A DNA stretch of 9,371 bases. Source: Acidobacteriota bacterium (lineage in GTDB: Bacteria > Acidobacteriota > Terriglobia > Terriglobales > Acidobacteriaceae). How positions within the stretch are numbered: the first letter of the stretch is position 1; the number at the start of each line of letters is the position of its first letter. Shown one piece after another: positions 1 to 6,007 of this stretch. The position numbers and the translations under genes were made by a program. The stretch spans positions 1-9,371 of the forward strand of contig QIAI01000074.1 of the NCBI GenBank assembly GCA_003224995.1, in the 5' to 3' direction. Below the pieces are notes generated by a model. It made no database searches. It was not told the origin of the DNA and saw only the letters and a program-made list of their open reading frames with translations.

Positions 1-29
1 GAGATACTGCGCCCGGGGGTCGTTTCTAC

Positions 30-788
30 ATGGCTGATCAGCTCTCTGCCCGTGATCAGAATGAAATCATTCGCAGTGCCTCGGAAGCCAGCAAGATCGT
101 TATCAAGCCGGTGGAGGTGAAGCGTTATCTGGACCCTCCGGCAGACACGCCATTTCCCCTCGAATACGGGTTTTATCTATTGGGGGACATTCGCGGCAAG
201 ACGGTTTTAGACCTGGGCTGCGGATCGGGAGAGGAACTGATTCCGCTGGTTCATCGGGGTGCCAACGTCATCGGCATCGATATTTCACCGGACCTGGTTG
301 CTATCGCCGAGCGCCGCTTGCGCGATGCTGGGCTGAGCGCCAGCGTTCGCGTGGGGTCGGCCTACGAGACCGGCCTGCCCAGCGCCTCCGTCGATAGTAT
401 TTTCTGCCTTTCCCTGATCCATCACCTCGATATCCCGAAGGTGCGCGAGGAAATGCGCCGCATCCTGCGGCCGGGCGGGTACCTGATCCTGAAAGAGCCG
501 ATCCGCTTCAGCAAAACTTATGGCTTGCTGCGATCTCTTCTGCCCAACCAGGAAGACATTTCCGATTACGAACATCCGCTGACCGAAGCGGAACTGGGCA
601 TCGTTCAGGAAGATTTCGAATCGGACGGGCTACGCTTTTTTCGCCTGCCATTCGTGCCCCTGGTGCAGCGAAGCATGCCGAGCTTGCATCGCAAAGCTTA
701 TCTGCTGAGCAACTGGACCATCGCCAAATTCCCGAGAACCGCCCGTTATGCAACCATTGCTGCGCTTCGTCTGCGCAAGAAGCCCTGA
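30..788 (+). CDS. class I SAM-dependent methyltransferase
   Basis: A predicted cytoplasmic methyltransferase that moves a methyl group from S-adenosylmethionine to an unidentified acceptor. The Rossmann fold signature is plain: motif I LDLGCGSGEE at residues 60-69, the acidic post-I strand GIDIS at 82-86, FCLSLIHHLD at 125-134 (motif IV region) and ILRPGGYLILKEP at 145-157. This is the Methyltransf_11/25-type layout. The C-terminal 95 residues are basic and aromatic-rich and carry no motif I recognise, so the substrate cannot be named. At 252 aa the length is normal for the class. The chosen ATG has a G-rich stretch (15-19) about ten bases upstream as a possible ribosome site, but the frame has no stop back to the window edge, so the real start could lie outside. 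It converges on the tRNA-Arg gene and has no codirectional partner in view. The fold is certain; the specific role is unknown. Confidence 0.88.
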   Translation: MADQLSARDQNEIIRSASEASKIVIKPVEVKRYLDPPADTPFPLEYGFYLLGDIRGKTVLDLGCGSGEELIPLVHRGANVIGIDISPDLVAIAERRLRDAGLSASVRVGSAYETGLPSASVDSIFCLSLIHHLDIPKVREEMRRILRPGGYLILKEPIRFSKTYGLLRSLLPNQEDISDYEHPLTEAELGIVQEDFESDGLRFFRLPFVPLVQRSMPSLHRKAYLLSNWTIAKFPRTARYATIAALRLRKKP

Positions 789-870
789 AGAATTTCTCCG
801 ACCCGGCAGCGGCTGGAAGGCGGATGCAAAAGGGAAGTGCTGTCAGGAAGCGTCTTGCTATGGGGGAGAG

Positions 871-945
871 TGGTAGCCCCGGCAGGAATCGAACCTGCAT
901 AGTCAGTTTAGGAAACTGAAGTCCTATCCGTTGAACGACGGGGCC
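871..945 (-). tRNA. tRNA-Arg (anticodon CCU)
   Basis: Read on the minus strand this folds as a full 75-nt cloverleaf. The acceptor stem is GGCCCCG/CGGGGCU (one G-U pair), with discriminator A and an encoded CCA at 873-871. The D stem is GTTC/GGAC, the anticodon stem TCAGT/ACTGA, and the anticodon loop TTCCTAA with anticodon CCT, which decodes AGG arginine codons. A four-base variable region and T stem GCAGG/CCTGC around loop TTCGATT complete it. It lies 87 bases downstream of the small exported protein gene on the same strand. A weak terminator between them suggests it is transcribed on its own. I see no duplicated 3' end nearby that would mark use as a phage or island attachment site. Confidence 0.97.
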
Positions 946-991
946 GCGCTTAAAGGCAATATCCACGCAGGTGGGGACGCACCGGCCATCC

Positions 992-1018
992 TAAAAATAG
1001 CACAACTCAGCCATGTGC
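992..1018 (-). terminator. weak intrinsic terminator after the small exported-protein gene
   Basis: On the minus strand, 15 bases after the stop codon of the 1033-1455 gene, GCACA (1018-1014) can pair with TGTGC (1004-1000) across a nine-base loop. It is followed directly by the T-rich run TATTTTTA (999-992). The five-pair stem is short, so termination may be inefficient. The position between the gene and the tRNA is what one expects of a rho-independent terminator. Confidence 0.4.
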
Positions 1019-1032
1019 GACGTGCCGGCAAA

Positions 1033-1455
1033 TTAGCGATGTCGATTGAAGCGCTGGATCATCCGATCGACCTTGATCATATCGTCCTGAGTATTTTTCT
1101 CAATATTATCGATCGACGACAGCCGAATGAAGTGGCTGATCAGCGTGCCCTTCTCCGAAATGATGACCAGGCTCAAAGCGGCGCGCTCATGATCTTCGGC
1201 GATGTCGATCCCGGCGAGGTTCAAGGCAAACAATGCGGCGCGCGGGTCTTCCACCACGCAGTAAGCGGTGGATTTCTTGATCGCTTCCTGGAATCCCGCG
1301 ACGTATGCCTTGCTGGCCGCATCCTTCTCTCCAAAATCGGTTTGTAGAAATATCGTGCTGACGCCGGGGTGAATACTCACATTTGGACAGCTCGCCGCAG
1401 GGGCGCTTGCGGGATACAAAACAGCCAACAATAAAAGGGCGCTGGCCCGATGCAT
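1033..1455 (-). CDS. small exported protein of unknown family
   Basis: A 140-residue protein of a family I do not recognise. The N-terminus is a clear Sec signal: a short basic start (MHR), a hydrophobic core ALLLLAVLY at 6-14 and a likely signal peptidase I site after APA or APAA (residues 18-21). Cys23 just after the site is preceded by AAS, which is a poor lipobox, so a soluble periplasmic form is more likely than a lipoprotein. The mature part of about 118 residues has just two cysteines (23 and 66), which could form a disulfide. It alternates predicted helix (GEKDAASKAYVAGFQEAIKK, 42-61) and strand (ALSLVII, 93-99), suggesting a compact alpha/beta domain. The start is supported by GAGAGGGG about nine bases upstream of the ATG. 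It is monocistronic, divergent from the permease operon, and separated from the tRNA by a weak terminator. An antisense frame exists across it, but the signal peptide and ribosome site favour this strand. Confidence 0.72.
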   Translation of the reverse strand: MHRASALLLLAVLYPASAPAASCPNVSIHPGVSTIFLQTDFGEKDAASKAYVAGFQEAIKKSTAYCVVEDPRAALFALNLAGIDIAEDHERAALSLVIISEKGTLISHFIRLSSIDNIEKNTQDDMIKVDRMIQRFNRHR

Positions 1456-1637
1456 AGAATCAAACCCCTCTCACTGGAAAATGAACCCGCTTTGCGAAGT
1501 TGGAATTTTGCGATGATAACCCTAACTGATTGTACCCAACCCTCGACGGAAAACATCCCGGCTCAACTCGGCTGGGCTATGGGGGCTTCGCATCACAGTT
1601 AGATTGGGGCCTCGTGACGTATCATCAGTAGATCGGC
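1456..1637. promoter_or_regulatory. divergent intergenic region upstream of the exported protein and the permease operon
   Basis: This 182-base gap must carry promoters for both divergent genes. On the minus strand TACAAT (1534-1529) matches the -10 consensus at five of six positions and would leave a leader of roughly 65-70 bases, but no good -35 lies at the right distance. On the plus strand TATCAT (1620-1625) is the best -10-like word, also without a convincing -35, and no strong ribosome site precedes the ATG at 1638. I see no operator palindrome or terminator here. Exact promoter positions are weak inferences. Confidence 0.3.
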
Positions 1638-2882
1638 ATGCGCGTTCTCTTTGAGATTTTCGGGCAAACCCTGAGCACATTGTGGGCCCACAAGCTGCGG
1701 TCGTTTCTTACCATGTTTGGCATCGCATGGGGAGGGGGATCGTTGCTTTTGCTGGTGGGACTGGGCGAAGGATTCCGCTCGGGGAACAAAAAGCAGTTCG
1801 ATTCGCTGGGCGAGAACGTCATGTTTATCTGGGGCGGCCGCGCACCCGCGGTGGAAGGCAGCTTCACCGGCATGCGCCAGTACTATCTCTCCTACAAGGA
1901 CTATCGCGACATCGTTTCGCAATGCCCCGACGTGAAGGCCGCCGCCCCGGTCATCTCCCGAAACGATCTGCGGGCGGTGAGCGATTTTTTTCAAAGCAGC
2001 GGCCAGGTGATGGGCGTGCCCGCCTACTTCAATCAAATCCGCTACGTGCCGATTCGCGACGGGCGCTGGTTGAACGATCTCGATGATGGACAGCGCCGCC
2101 ACGTGATCGTGCTGGGCGACGAAGCCCGGCGCATCTTATTTCCCGGACGGCCTTCCGTAGGCAGCACCATCCTTCTCAACGGCACCCGCTTTCAGGTCAT
2201 TGGCACGCTTGAGCCGATCGGCCACGGCGACAACAACACGCTGAACCTTCGCATGTTCGTGCCGTTCTCGACCATGCAGCAGGATTTCCCGCCCACGGTC
2301 GATGTGAAGGACTCAATTTCGTTTGTCAATTACCAGCCCCATGCACGAAATCTCCACGATCTGGCAAAAGAGGAGGTTCATAAAGTCATCGCGCGCAACC
2401 ATGGCTTTGACTATCGCAGTCCCGATGCTTTCGACGAATGGGACACGATTCGCACCGTGGATAACGTGGGCAAGATTTTCGACGCCATGAATGCGTTCCT
2501 GGGCAGCGTGGGCCTGGTGACTTTGAGCCTGGGAGCGATTGGGATTATTAACATCATGCTGGTGGCGGTCGCCGATCGCACTCGCGAAATTGGACTGCGC
2601 AAAGCGGTGGGCGCGACCAATGGCAGCATCATGTTTCAGTTCTTCGTGGAACGCGCCTTCCTCACCCTGCTCAGTGGCGGGATCGGCATGGGTTTTGCCG
2701 CGGCCTTGATGGCGGGCCTGTCCACTTTGCCTTCCCCTCCCGGGTTCGATCCGCCAAAGTTGGTGCCGGCCACCGCGGCGCTGGCCATCGCTGCCCTCGC
2801 GATTGCCGGGGTGGCCGCCGGTCTGTATCCGGCGCGGCGAGCCGCCATGTTGGAACCGGTGGAGGCTCTGCGCAGGGAATAG
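1638..2882 (+). CDS. MacB/FtsX-type ABC transporter permease, first of a pair
   Basis: A 414-residue inner-membrane permease with the four-helix MacB layout. There is one N-terminal transmembrane helix (about 22-44, in LRSFLTMFGIAWGGG), then a large extracytoplasmic MacB-type core domain (about 48-280), then three C-terminal helices (about 285-310, 338-362, 376-398) forming the FtsX domain. Diagnostic stretches are INIMLVAVADRTREIGLRKA (304-323) and the terminal GLYPARRAAMLEPVEALRRE (395-414), both typical of FtsX permeases. Proteins of this class work with a separate or fused ATPase in mechanotransmission, coupling ATP hydrolysis in the cytoplasm to movement of a periplasmic domain in export or efflux. 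This one lacks any fused ATPase. The next gene begins one base after its stop codon, so the two products probably form a heterodimeric permease. No ATPase or membrane fusion protein gene lies beside them here. The ATG used keeps the conserved N-terminal helix, although no clear Shine-Dalgarno precedes it. Confidence 0.9.
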   Translation: MRVLFEIFGQTLSTLWAHKLRSFLTMFGIAWGGGSLLLLVGLGEGFRSGNKKQFDSLGENVMFIWGGRAPAVEGSFTGMRQYYLSYKDYRDIVSQCPDVKAAAPVISRNDLRAVSDFFQSSGQVMGVPAYFNQIRYVPIRDGRWLNDLDDGQRRHVIVLGDEARRILFPGRPSVGSTILLNGTRFQVIGTLEPIGHGDNNTLNLRMFVPFSTMQQDFPPTVDVKDSISFVNYQPHARNLHDLAKEEVHKVIARNHGFDYRSPDAFDEWDTIRTVDNVGKIFDAMNAFLGSVGLVTLSLGAIGIINIMLVAVADRTREIGLRKAVGATNGSIMFQFFVERAFLTLLSGGIGMGFAAALMAGLSTLPSPPGFDPPKLVPATAALAIAALAIAGVAAGLYPARRAAMLEPVEALRRE

Positions 2883-2883
2883 C

Positions 2884-4125
2884 ATGCATCGCGATCTGCT
2901 CCACCAAGCCTTTAGCGCCATGCGCCACGACCTTCGCAAGACCGTGCTCACCATGCTGGGCATGGCGTGGGGTATCGCCACGGTGGTTCTCCTGCTGGCC
3001 TATGGAGATGGGTTCGGGAGCGCCATCAACAATATCTTCCAGAGTTTCGGGGCGAAAGCGGTGGGCGTTTTTCCGGGACGGACCACGCTTGAAGCTGGTG
3101 GCAACAAGGCGGGCGTACCGATCCGCTTCACCAACGACGATATTCAGCTTCTCGAGAACGTGGTTCCTTTGATTCGCCACATCTCGCGGCAGTCGGAAAA
3201 GCAGTCTACGGTCGTAGCCGGGACGCGGTCGTTCAGCCTGCCGATCACAGCCATCGACCCCCCTGCGGGAGTCATCTGGAATCTTGACATGGAGGAAGGG
3301 CGGTTTCTCAACGACGAAGACAATCTGGCTCATCGCCGCGTTGCCGTTCTCGGCTATGACGCTCGAGCGAAACTGTTTTCCGGAATGGATCCTTTCGGAA
3401 TGGATGTCCGCATTGATGGGGTTTCATTTCGGATTGTCGGCGTGGTTTCAGCCCGCATGCAGGAGGGCGACAGCGATATCAACCGAACCGTATACATCCC
3501 CTTCAGTGTCATGGATGCTTTGCAGGACACCCGCTACCTGGGCGGAATCTGGCTCGATTATGAGGGCCTGGATCACGACAAGGTCACCAAAACGATTCGC
3601 AACTCGCTGGCCATGGCCCACAACTTCAAGCCCGAGGATCTGCGAGCCATCCACGTATTCGATGCACAGAAGCAGCTGGCGCAATTCAATATCATCACCA
3701 TGGGATTAAAAATCCTGCTCGCCTTCATTGGGACGATCACCTTGGGCATCGGCGGCATCGGGCTGATGAACATCATGCTTGTATCGGTCACCCAGCGCAC
3801 GCGGGAGATCGGAGTGGAAAAGGCGCTGGGGGCGCGCCGACGCGACATTCTCTTTCAATTTCTAGCGGAAGCCATGGTGATCACGGCAGTGGGCGGCGTC
3901 CTCGGCATCCTGCTTTCGTACCTGGTGTCCTTCTCGGTGGGTTCTCTGACGCTTTACAGCGCCATGGCACAGCATGCCGATGCGGGAGATATTCGGCTCA
4001 TCGTGGCCCCGAAGATTCTATTGATCGCGGTGACGATTCTGGCGGTGGTGGGTGTGATCAGCGCGATGTTTCCTGCCATGAGAGCTGCCAATCTCGATCC
4101 CATCGAAGCGCTGCGCTATGAATAA
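2884..4125 (+). CDS. MacB/FtsX-type ABC transporter permease, second of a pair
   Basis: A 413-residue permease with the same architecture as its upstream neighbour: N-terminal helix (about 20-42, TVLTMLGMAWGIATVVLLLA), periplasmic MacB-type domain (about 45-270), and three C-terminal helices (about 275-302, 330-355, 376-398). It carries the FtsX signatures INIMLVAVADR-like MNIMLVSVTQRTREIGVEKA (295-314) and MFPAMRAANLDPIEALRYE (395-413). I place the start at ATG 2884, one base after the upstream TAG. An in-frame ATG at 2803 would add 27 residues that overlap the first gene and match nothing in the family. The one-base spacing and lack of room for an independent promoter argue for translational coupling. 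The two permeases are clearly homologous (shared LTMxGxAWG and TREIG motifs) but diverged, which fits an obligate heterodimer more than a recent duplication. The cargo and the partner ATPase are unknown. Confidence 0.9.
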   Translation: MHRDLLHQAFSAMRHDLRKTVLTMLGMAWGIATVVLLLAYGDGFGSAINNIFQSFGAKAVGVFPGRTTLEAGGNKAGVPIRFTNDDIQLLENVVPLIRHISRQSEKQSTVVAGTRSFSLPITAIDPPAGVIWNLDMEEGRFLNDEDNLAHRRVAVLGYDARAKLFSGMDPFGMDVRIDGVSFRIVGVVSARMQEGDSDINRTVYIPFSVMDALQDTRYLGGIWLDYEGLDHDKVTKTIRNSLAMAHNFKPEDLRAIHVFDAQKQLAQFNIITMGLKILLAFIGTITLGIGGIGLMNIMLVSVTQRTREIGVEKALGARRRDILFQFLAEAMVITAVGGVLGILLSYLVSFSVGSLTLYSAMAQHADAGDIRLIVAPKILLIAVTILAVVGVISAMFPAMRAANLDPIEALRYE

Positions 4126-4135
4126 AAGGTTCAGC

Positions 4136-4639
4136 TCATGGTGTTTTCTCTTCCACGGGTGACGCGATAGCCGGCTCGCCCGTCAAACCGAGCCGCCTGC
4201 GCGCATTGAACATGGGACCTTGAGCCGGCCGGGTGGGCGCGAAAGCGGCCAAGCCAATGGGCTGGCGGACGTCGTCGTAAATGGCTTCCATGCCGCCGCG
4301 CATGAAATAGGTTTCGTGCCAGAAGCCGACTCCGCCAGAATCGCGCAGGAATCCTTTCCACCACGCCTGGTGCGGCAAGGATCGCGACCAATTTTCTAAC
4401 GACGGAAAATCCCGCCAGTACTGGCGCATTCCAGCATGCAAGGGAAAAAGCGAGTAGAAGATATTTTCGTGCAGCAGCAAGCCCTCCGGCCGGGCATCGA
4501 CTGCGGCTTTAATCCTGGGTCCGAAAGCGAACACAGTCTTGAGTCCCGCGAGCGTGCGCACCCGCATTCCGAGATAAATCACGACCAGGTCCGGGTACGC
4601 TGAGAGATCAATGGTGCTGCGTTGCACTTGTGCCGCCAT
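4136..4639 (-). CDS. DUF4188 / af470-like monooxygenase-family protein
   Basis: A 167-residue protein that I recognise by pattern as DUF4188, also named Monooxygenase_af470-like (Pfam PF13826), after the fumagillin-cluster enzyme af470 of the ABM-like ferredoxin-fold group. Supporting stretches are VVIYLGMRVRTLAGL (19-33), MRQYWRDFPSLENWSRS (71-87) and the hallmark VGFWHETYFMRGGMEAIYDD (104-123), in the order usual for the family. Bacterial members are mostly uncharacterised, so oxygenase activity is a family-level inference. There is no signal peptide or membrane helix, so it should be cytoplasmic. I use ATG 4639 and not the upstream in-frame ATG at 4687, because a strong GGAGG (4651-4647) sits five to seven bases before it and the extra 16 residues are basic and nonconserved-looking. 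It converges on the permease operon with ten bases between stop codons. The C-terminal 30 residues are proline/alanine-rich and probably flexible. Confidence 0.78.
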   Translation of the reverse strand: MAAQVQRSTIDLSAYPDLVVIYLGMRVRTLAGLKTVFAFGPRIKAAVDARPEGLLLHENIFYSLFPLHAGMRQYWRDFPSLENWSRSLPHQAWWKGFLRDSGGVGFWHETYFMRGGMEAIYDDVRQPIGLAAFAPTRPAQGPMFNARRRLGLTGEPAIASPVEEKTP

Positions 4640-4926
4640 GGCTCGTCCTCCGGTATTCAGGTGCGCCCGTAGCCGCTTGGTCCGCAATCCGCTGTTCTCC
4701 GGTGCGTGCGTTTAGGGTAGCGCTACTGGCATTTTATCCAGTCCGCAGCGCTGGGAGATGCATCTCATTTAGCACGGAGTTGTAAAGCAGGGAGTTGTGG
4801 CTGCTAAGGCACGCAGCAATCGGCTACTTGGTTGCGCGAACGGGGTAACCGAGTGGTGTCCTTAGACCTTCGTGCCCAGTAGAATCGGGCAGAATCCCGC
4901 ATGTATCCCTTATAATAGAAACTTCC
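4640..4926. promoter_or_regulatory. divergent control region between the monooxygenase-family gene and the glycosyltransferase
   Basis: This 287-base region has no credible gene. From left to right it holds the ribosome site of the minus-strand gene (4647-4651), a perfect 10-base palindrome GTAGCGCTAC (4717-4726), a minus-strand -10-like TAAAAT (4735-4730 region), a perfect 12-base palindrome GAGATGCATCTC (4755-4766), a GGAGTTGT word repeated at 4776-4783 and 4791-4798, tandem decamers (4881-4900) and a TATAAT box (4911-4916). The palindromes lie near the presumed minus-strand promoter and are candidate operators. Their function is inferred from position only. Confidence 0.45.
4881..4916 (+). 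promoter_or_regulatory. glycosyltransferase promoter: tandem decamers plus consensus TATAAT
   Basis: A perfect -10 hexamer TATAAT (4911-4916) lies 10 bases before the ATG at 4927. Transcription starting about seven bases after it would begin almost at the start codon, giving a very short or absent leader. That fits the lack of a Shine-Dalgarno before this gene. There is no TTGACA-like -35. In its place are two head-to-tail decamers, AGAATCGGGC (4881-4890) and AGAATCCCGC (4891-4900), eight of ten bases identical and one helical turn apart, as an activator site would be. Confidence 0.45.
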
Positions 4927-5904
4927 ATGCCAAAGTACTCCATAGTGGTTCCGCTGCACAACGAGCACGAGAATGTCACCGACCTTTACGATCGCCTGAA
5001 AGCTGTGATGGAGGCGAACGGAGAAAGCTTCGAACTCGTATTGGTGGATGACGGTTCGGACGATAATACGTTTGCTCTGCTGCGCGAGATTGCCGCAGTC
5101 GACAGCCGGGTCACCGTCGTGAAGCTGCGCCGCAACTTCGGGCAGACAGCCGGACTGGCGGCTGGATTTGACCATGCCCGCGGCGAGTACATCATCGCCA
5201 TGGATGGCGACCTGCAGCATGATCCGTCGGATATTCCGATGTTCCTCGAGAAGATTGGCGAGGGCTACGACATCGTCAGCGGCTGGCGCAAGCAGCGCAT
5301 CGATAATCTCTGGCTGCGTCGGATTCCGTCGCGCATCGCGAACTGGGCGATGGCCAAGTTGAGCGGCGTGGATATTCACGATTTCGGCACCACCTTCAAG
5401 GCCTATCGGCGTGAAATTCTGGAGCAGGTTCCGCTCTATGGCGAACTGCACCGCTTTATCCCGGCGCTGGCATCGTGGCACGGGGCCTCGATTATCGAGG
5501 TGCCAATTCGTAATGTGAATCGCGAGCGCGGGCTCTCGCATTACGGCATTTCGCGAACTTTCCGGGTTTTCTTCGATCTCATCACCATCCGCTTTCTGCT
5601 CCGCTATCTTTCCCGTCCGCTGCATTTCTTCGGGACGGTTGGCATGCTCAGTATTCTGACCGGATTCTCGGTGGCAGGATGGTTGGGTGTGCAGAAATTG
5701 TTTTATGGCTCCCACCTGCTGGTGCAACACGGGCCGCTGATGATCTTCGGCGCGGTGCTATTCCTGGCCGGACTCAACATGCTGGCGGTTGGCTTGCTGG
5801 GAGAGATGCAGGTTCGTCACTATCACGAGCCCACCCGGCGTGCGCCTTACTCCGTGGATCGGGTGCTGCGCGCCCAGAGCGAAGAGCACACCGTGTCCGA
5901 CTGA
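4927..5904 (+). CDS. family 2 glycosyltransferase, polyprenyl-phosphate sugar transferase type
   Basis: A 325-residue membrane-attached GT2 enzyme like dolichol-phosphate mannose synthase, GtrB and ArnC. Such enzymes move a sugar from a nucleotide donor to undecaprenyl phosphate on the cytoplasmic face, supplying lipid-linked sugar for envelope glycans. The GT-A domain shows the N-terminal strand YSIVVPLHNEHEN (4-16), VDDGSDDNT (40-48), the metal-binding DGD within MDGDLQHDP (92-100), and GTTFKAYRREIL (154-165) with HRFIPALASWHG (175-186), which are conserved in this subgroup. An amphipathic linker leads to two C-terminal transmembrane helices (about 233-258 and 270-293), the two-helix GtrB/DPM-like form. 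A short basic tail follows (RHYHEPTRRAPYSV), typical of these proteins. The start keeps the canonical N-terminal strand; no Shine-Dalgarno is visible. It is codirectional with the aminotransferase. The sugar and glycan cannot be read from sequence. Confidence 0.9.
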   Translation: MPKYSIVVPLHNEHENVTDLYDRLKAVMEANGESFELVLVDDGSDDNTFALLREIAAVDSRVTVVKLRRNFGQTAGLAAGFDHARGEYIIAMDGDLQHDPSDIPMFLEKIGEGYDIVSGWRKQRIDNLWLRRIPSRIANWAMAKLSGVDIHDFGTTFKAYRREILEQVPLYGELHRFIPALASWHGASIIEVPIRNVNRERGLSHYGISRTFRVFFDLITIRFLLRYLSRPLHFFGTVGMLSILTGFSVAGWLGVQKLFYGSHLLVQHGPLMIFGAVLFLAGLNMLAVGLLGEMQVRHYHEPTRRAPYSVDRVLRAQSEEHTVSD

Positions 5905-5915
5905 TTCGTTCTTTC

Positions 5916-5933
5916 GTCACAAAGCCTGGTGAC
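5916..5933 (+). other. small hairpin in the glycosyltransferase-aminotransferase gap
   Basis: GTCAC (5916-5920) can pair with GTGAC (5929-5933) over an eight-base loop, 11 bases after the glycosyltransferase stop. No T-run follows, so it is a poor intrinsic terminator, and read-through to the aminotransferase is possible. The rest of the 103-base gap holds a -10-like GATAAT (5966-5971) with no good -35. Low weight. Confidence 0.2.
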
Positions 5934-6007
5934 CTGTAGTCCGGACTTAGAGCCCCTACCCGCGCGATAATACCCGCATCGGCCTGGACGGCCGCCTTGG
6001 AGGTATA

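Noticed and set aside
871..945. tRNA-Arg as an integration site for a genomic island
   Set aside because: No second copy of the tRNA 3' end, integrase gene or phage gene is visible in the window.
931..1347. Plus-strand open frame of 138 aa opposite the small exported protein
   Set aside because: It begins inside the tRNA gene and lacks a ribosome site or domain. The minus-strand frame has a signal peptide and Shine-Dalgarno.
2803..2883. Upstream start for the second permease
   Set aside because: The extra 27 residues overlap the first permease out of frame and do not resemble the family N-terminus. ATG 2884 gives the expected MHRDLL-type start.
2313..3333. Overlapping minus-strand frames of about 220 aa across the permease junction
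   Set aside because: Both are antisense to conserved FtsX and MacB segments, and the translations look like reverse-strand shadows rich in R, H and Q.
4804..5730. Long minus-strand open frame (308 aa)
   Set aside because: It lies almost wholly antisense to the well-supported glycosyltransferase. The translation has no recognisable domain and no ribosome site, and follows the codon bias of the opposite strand.
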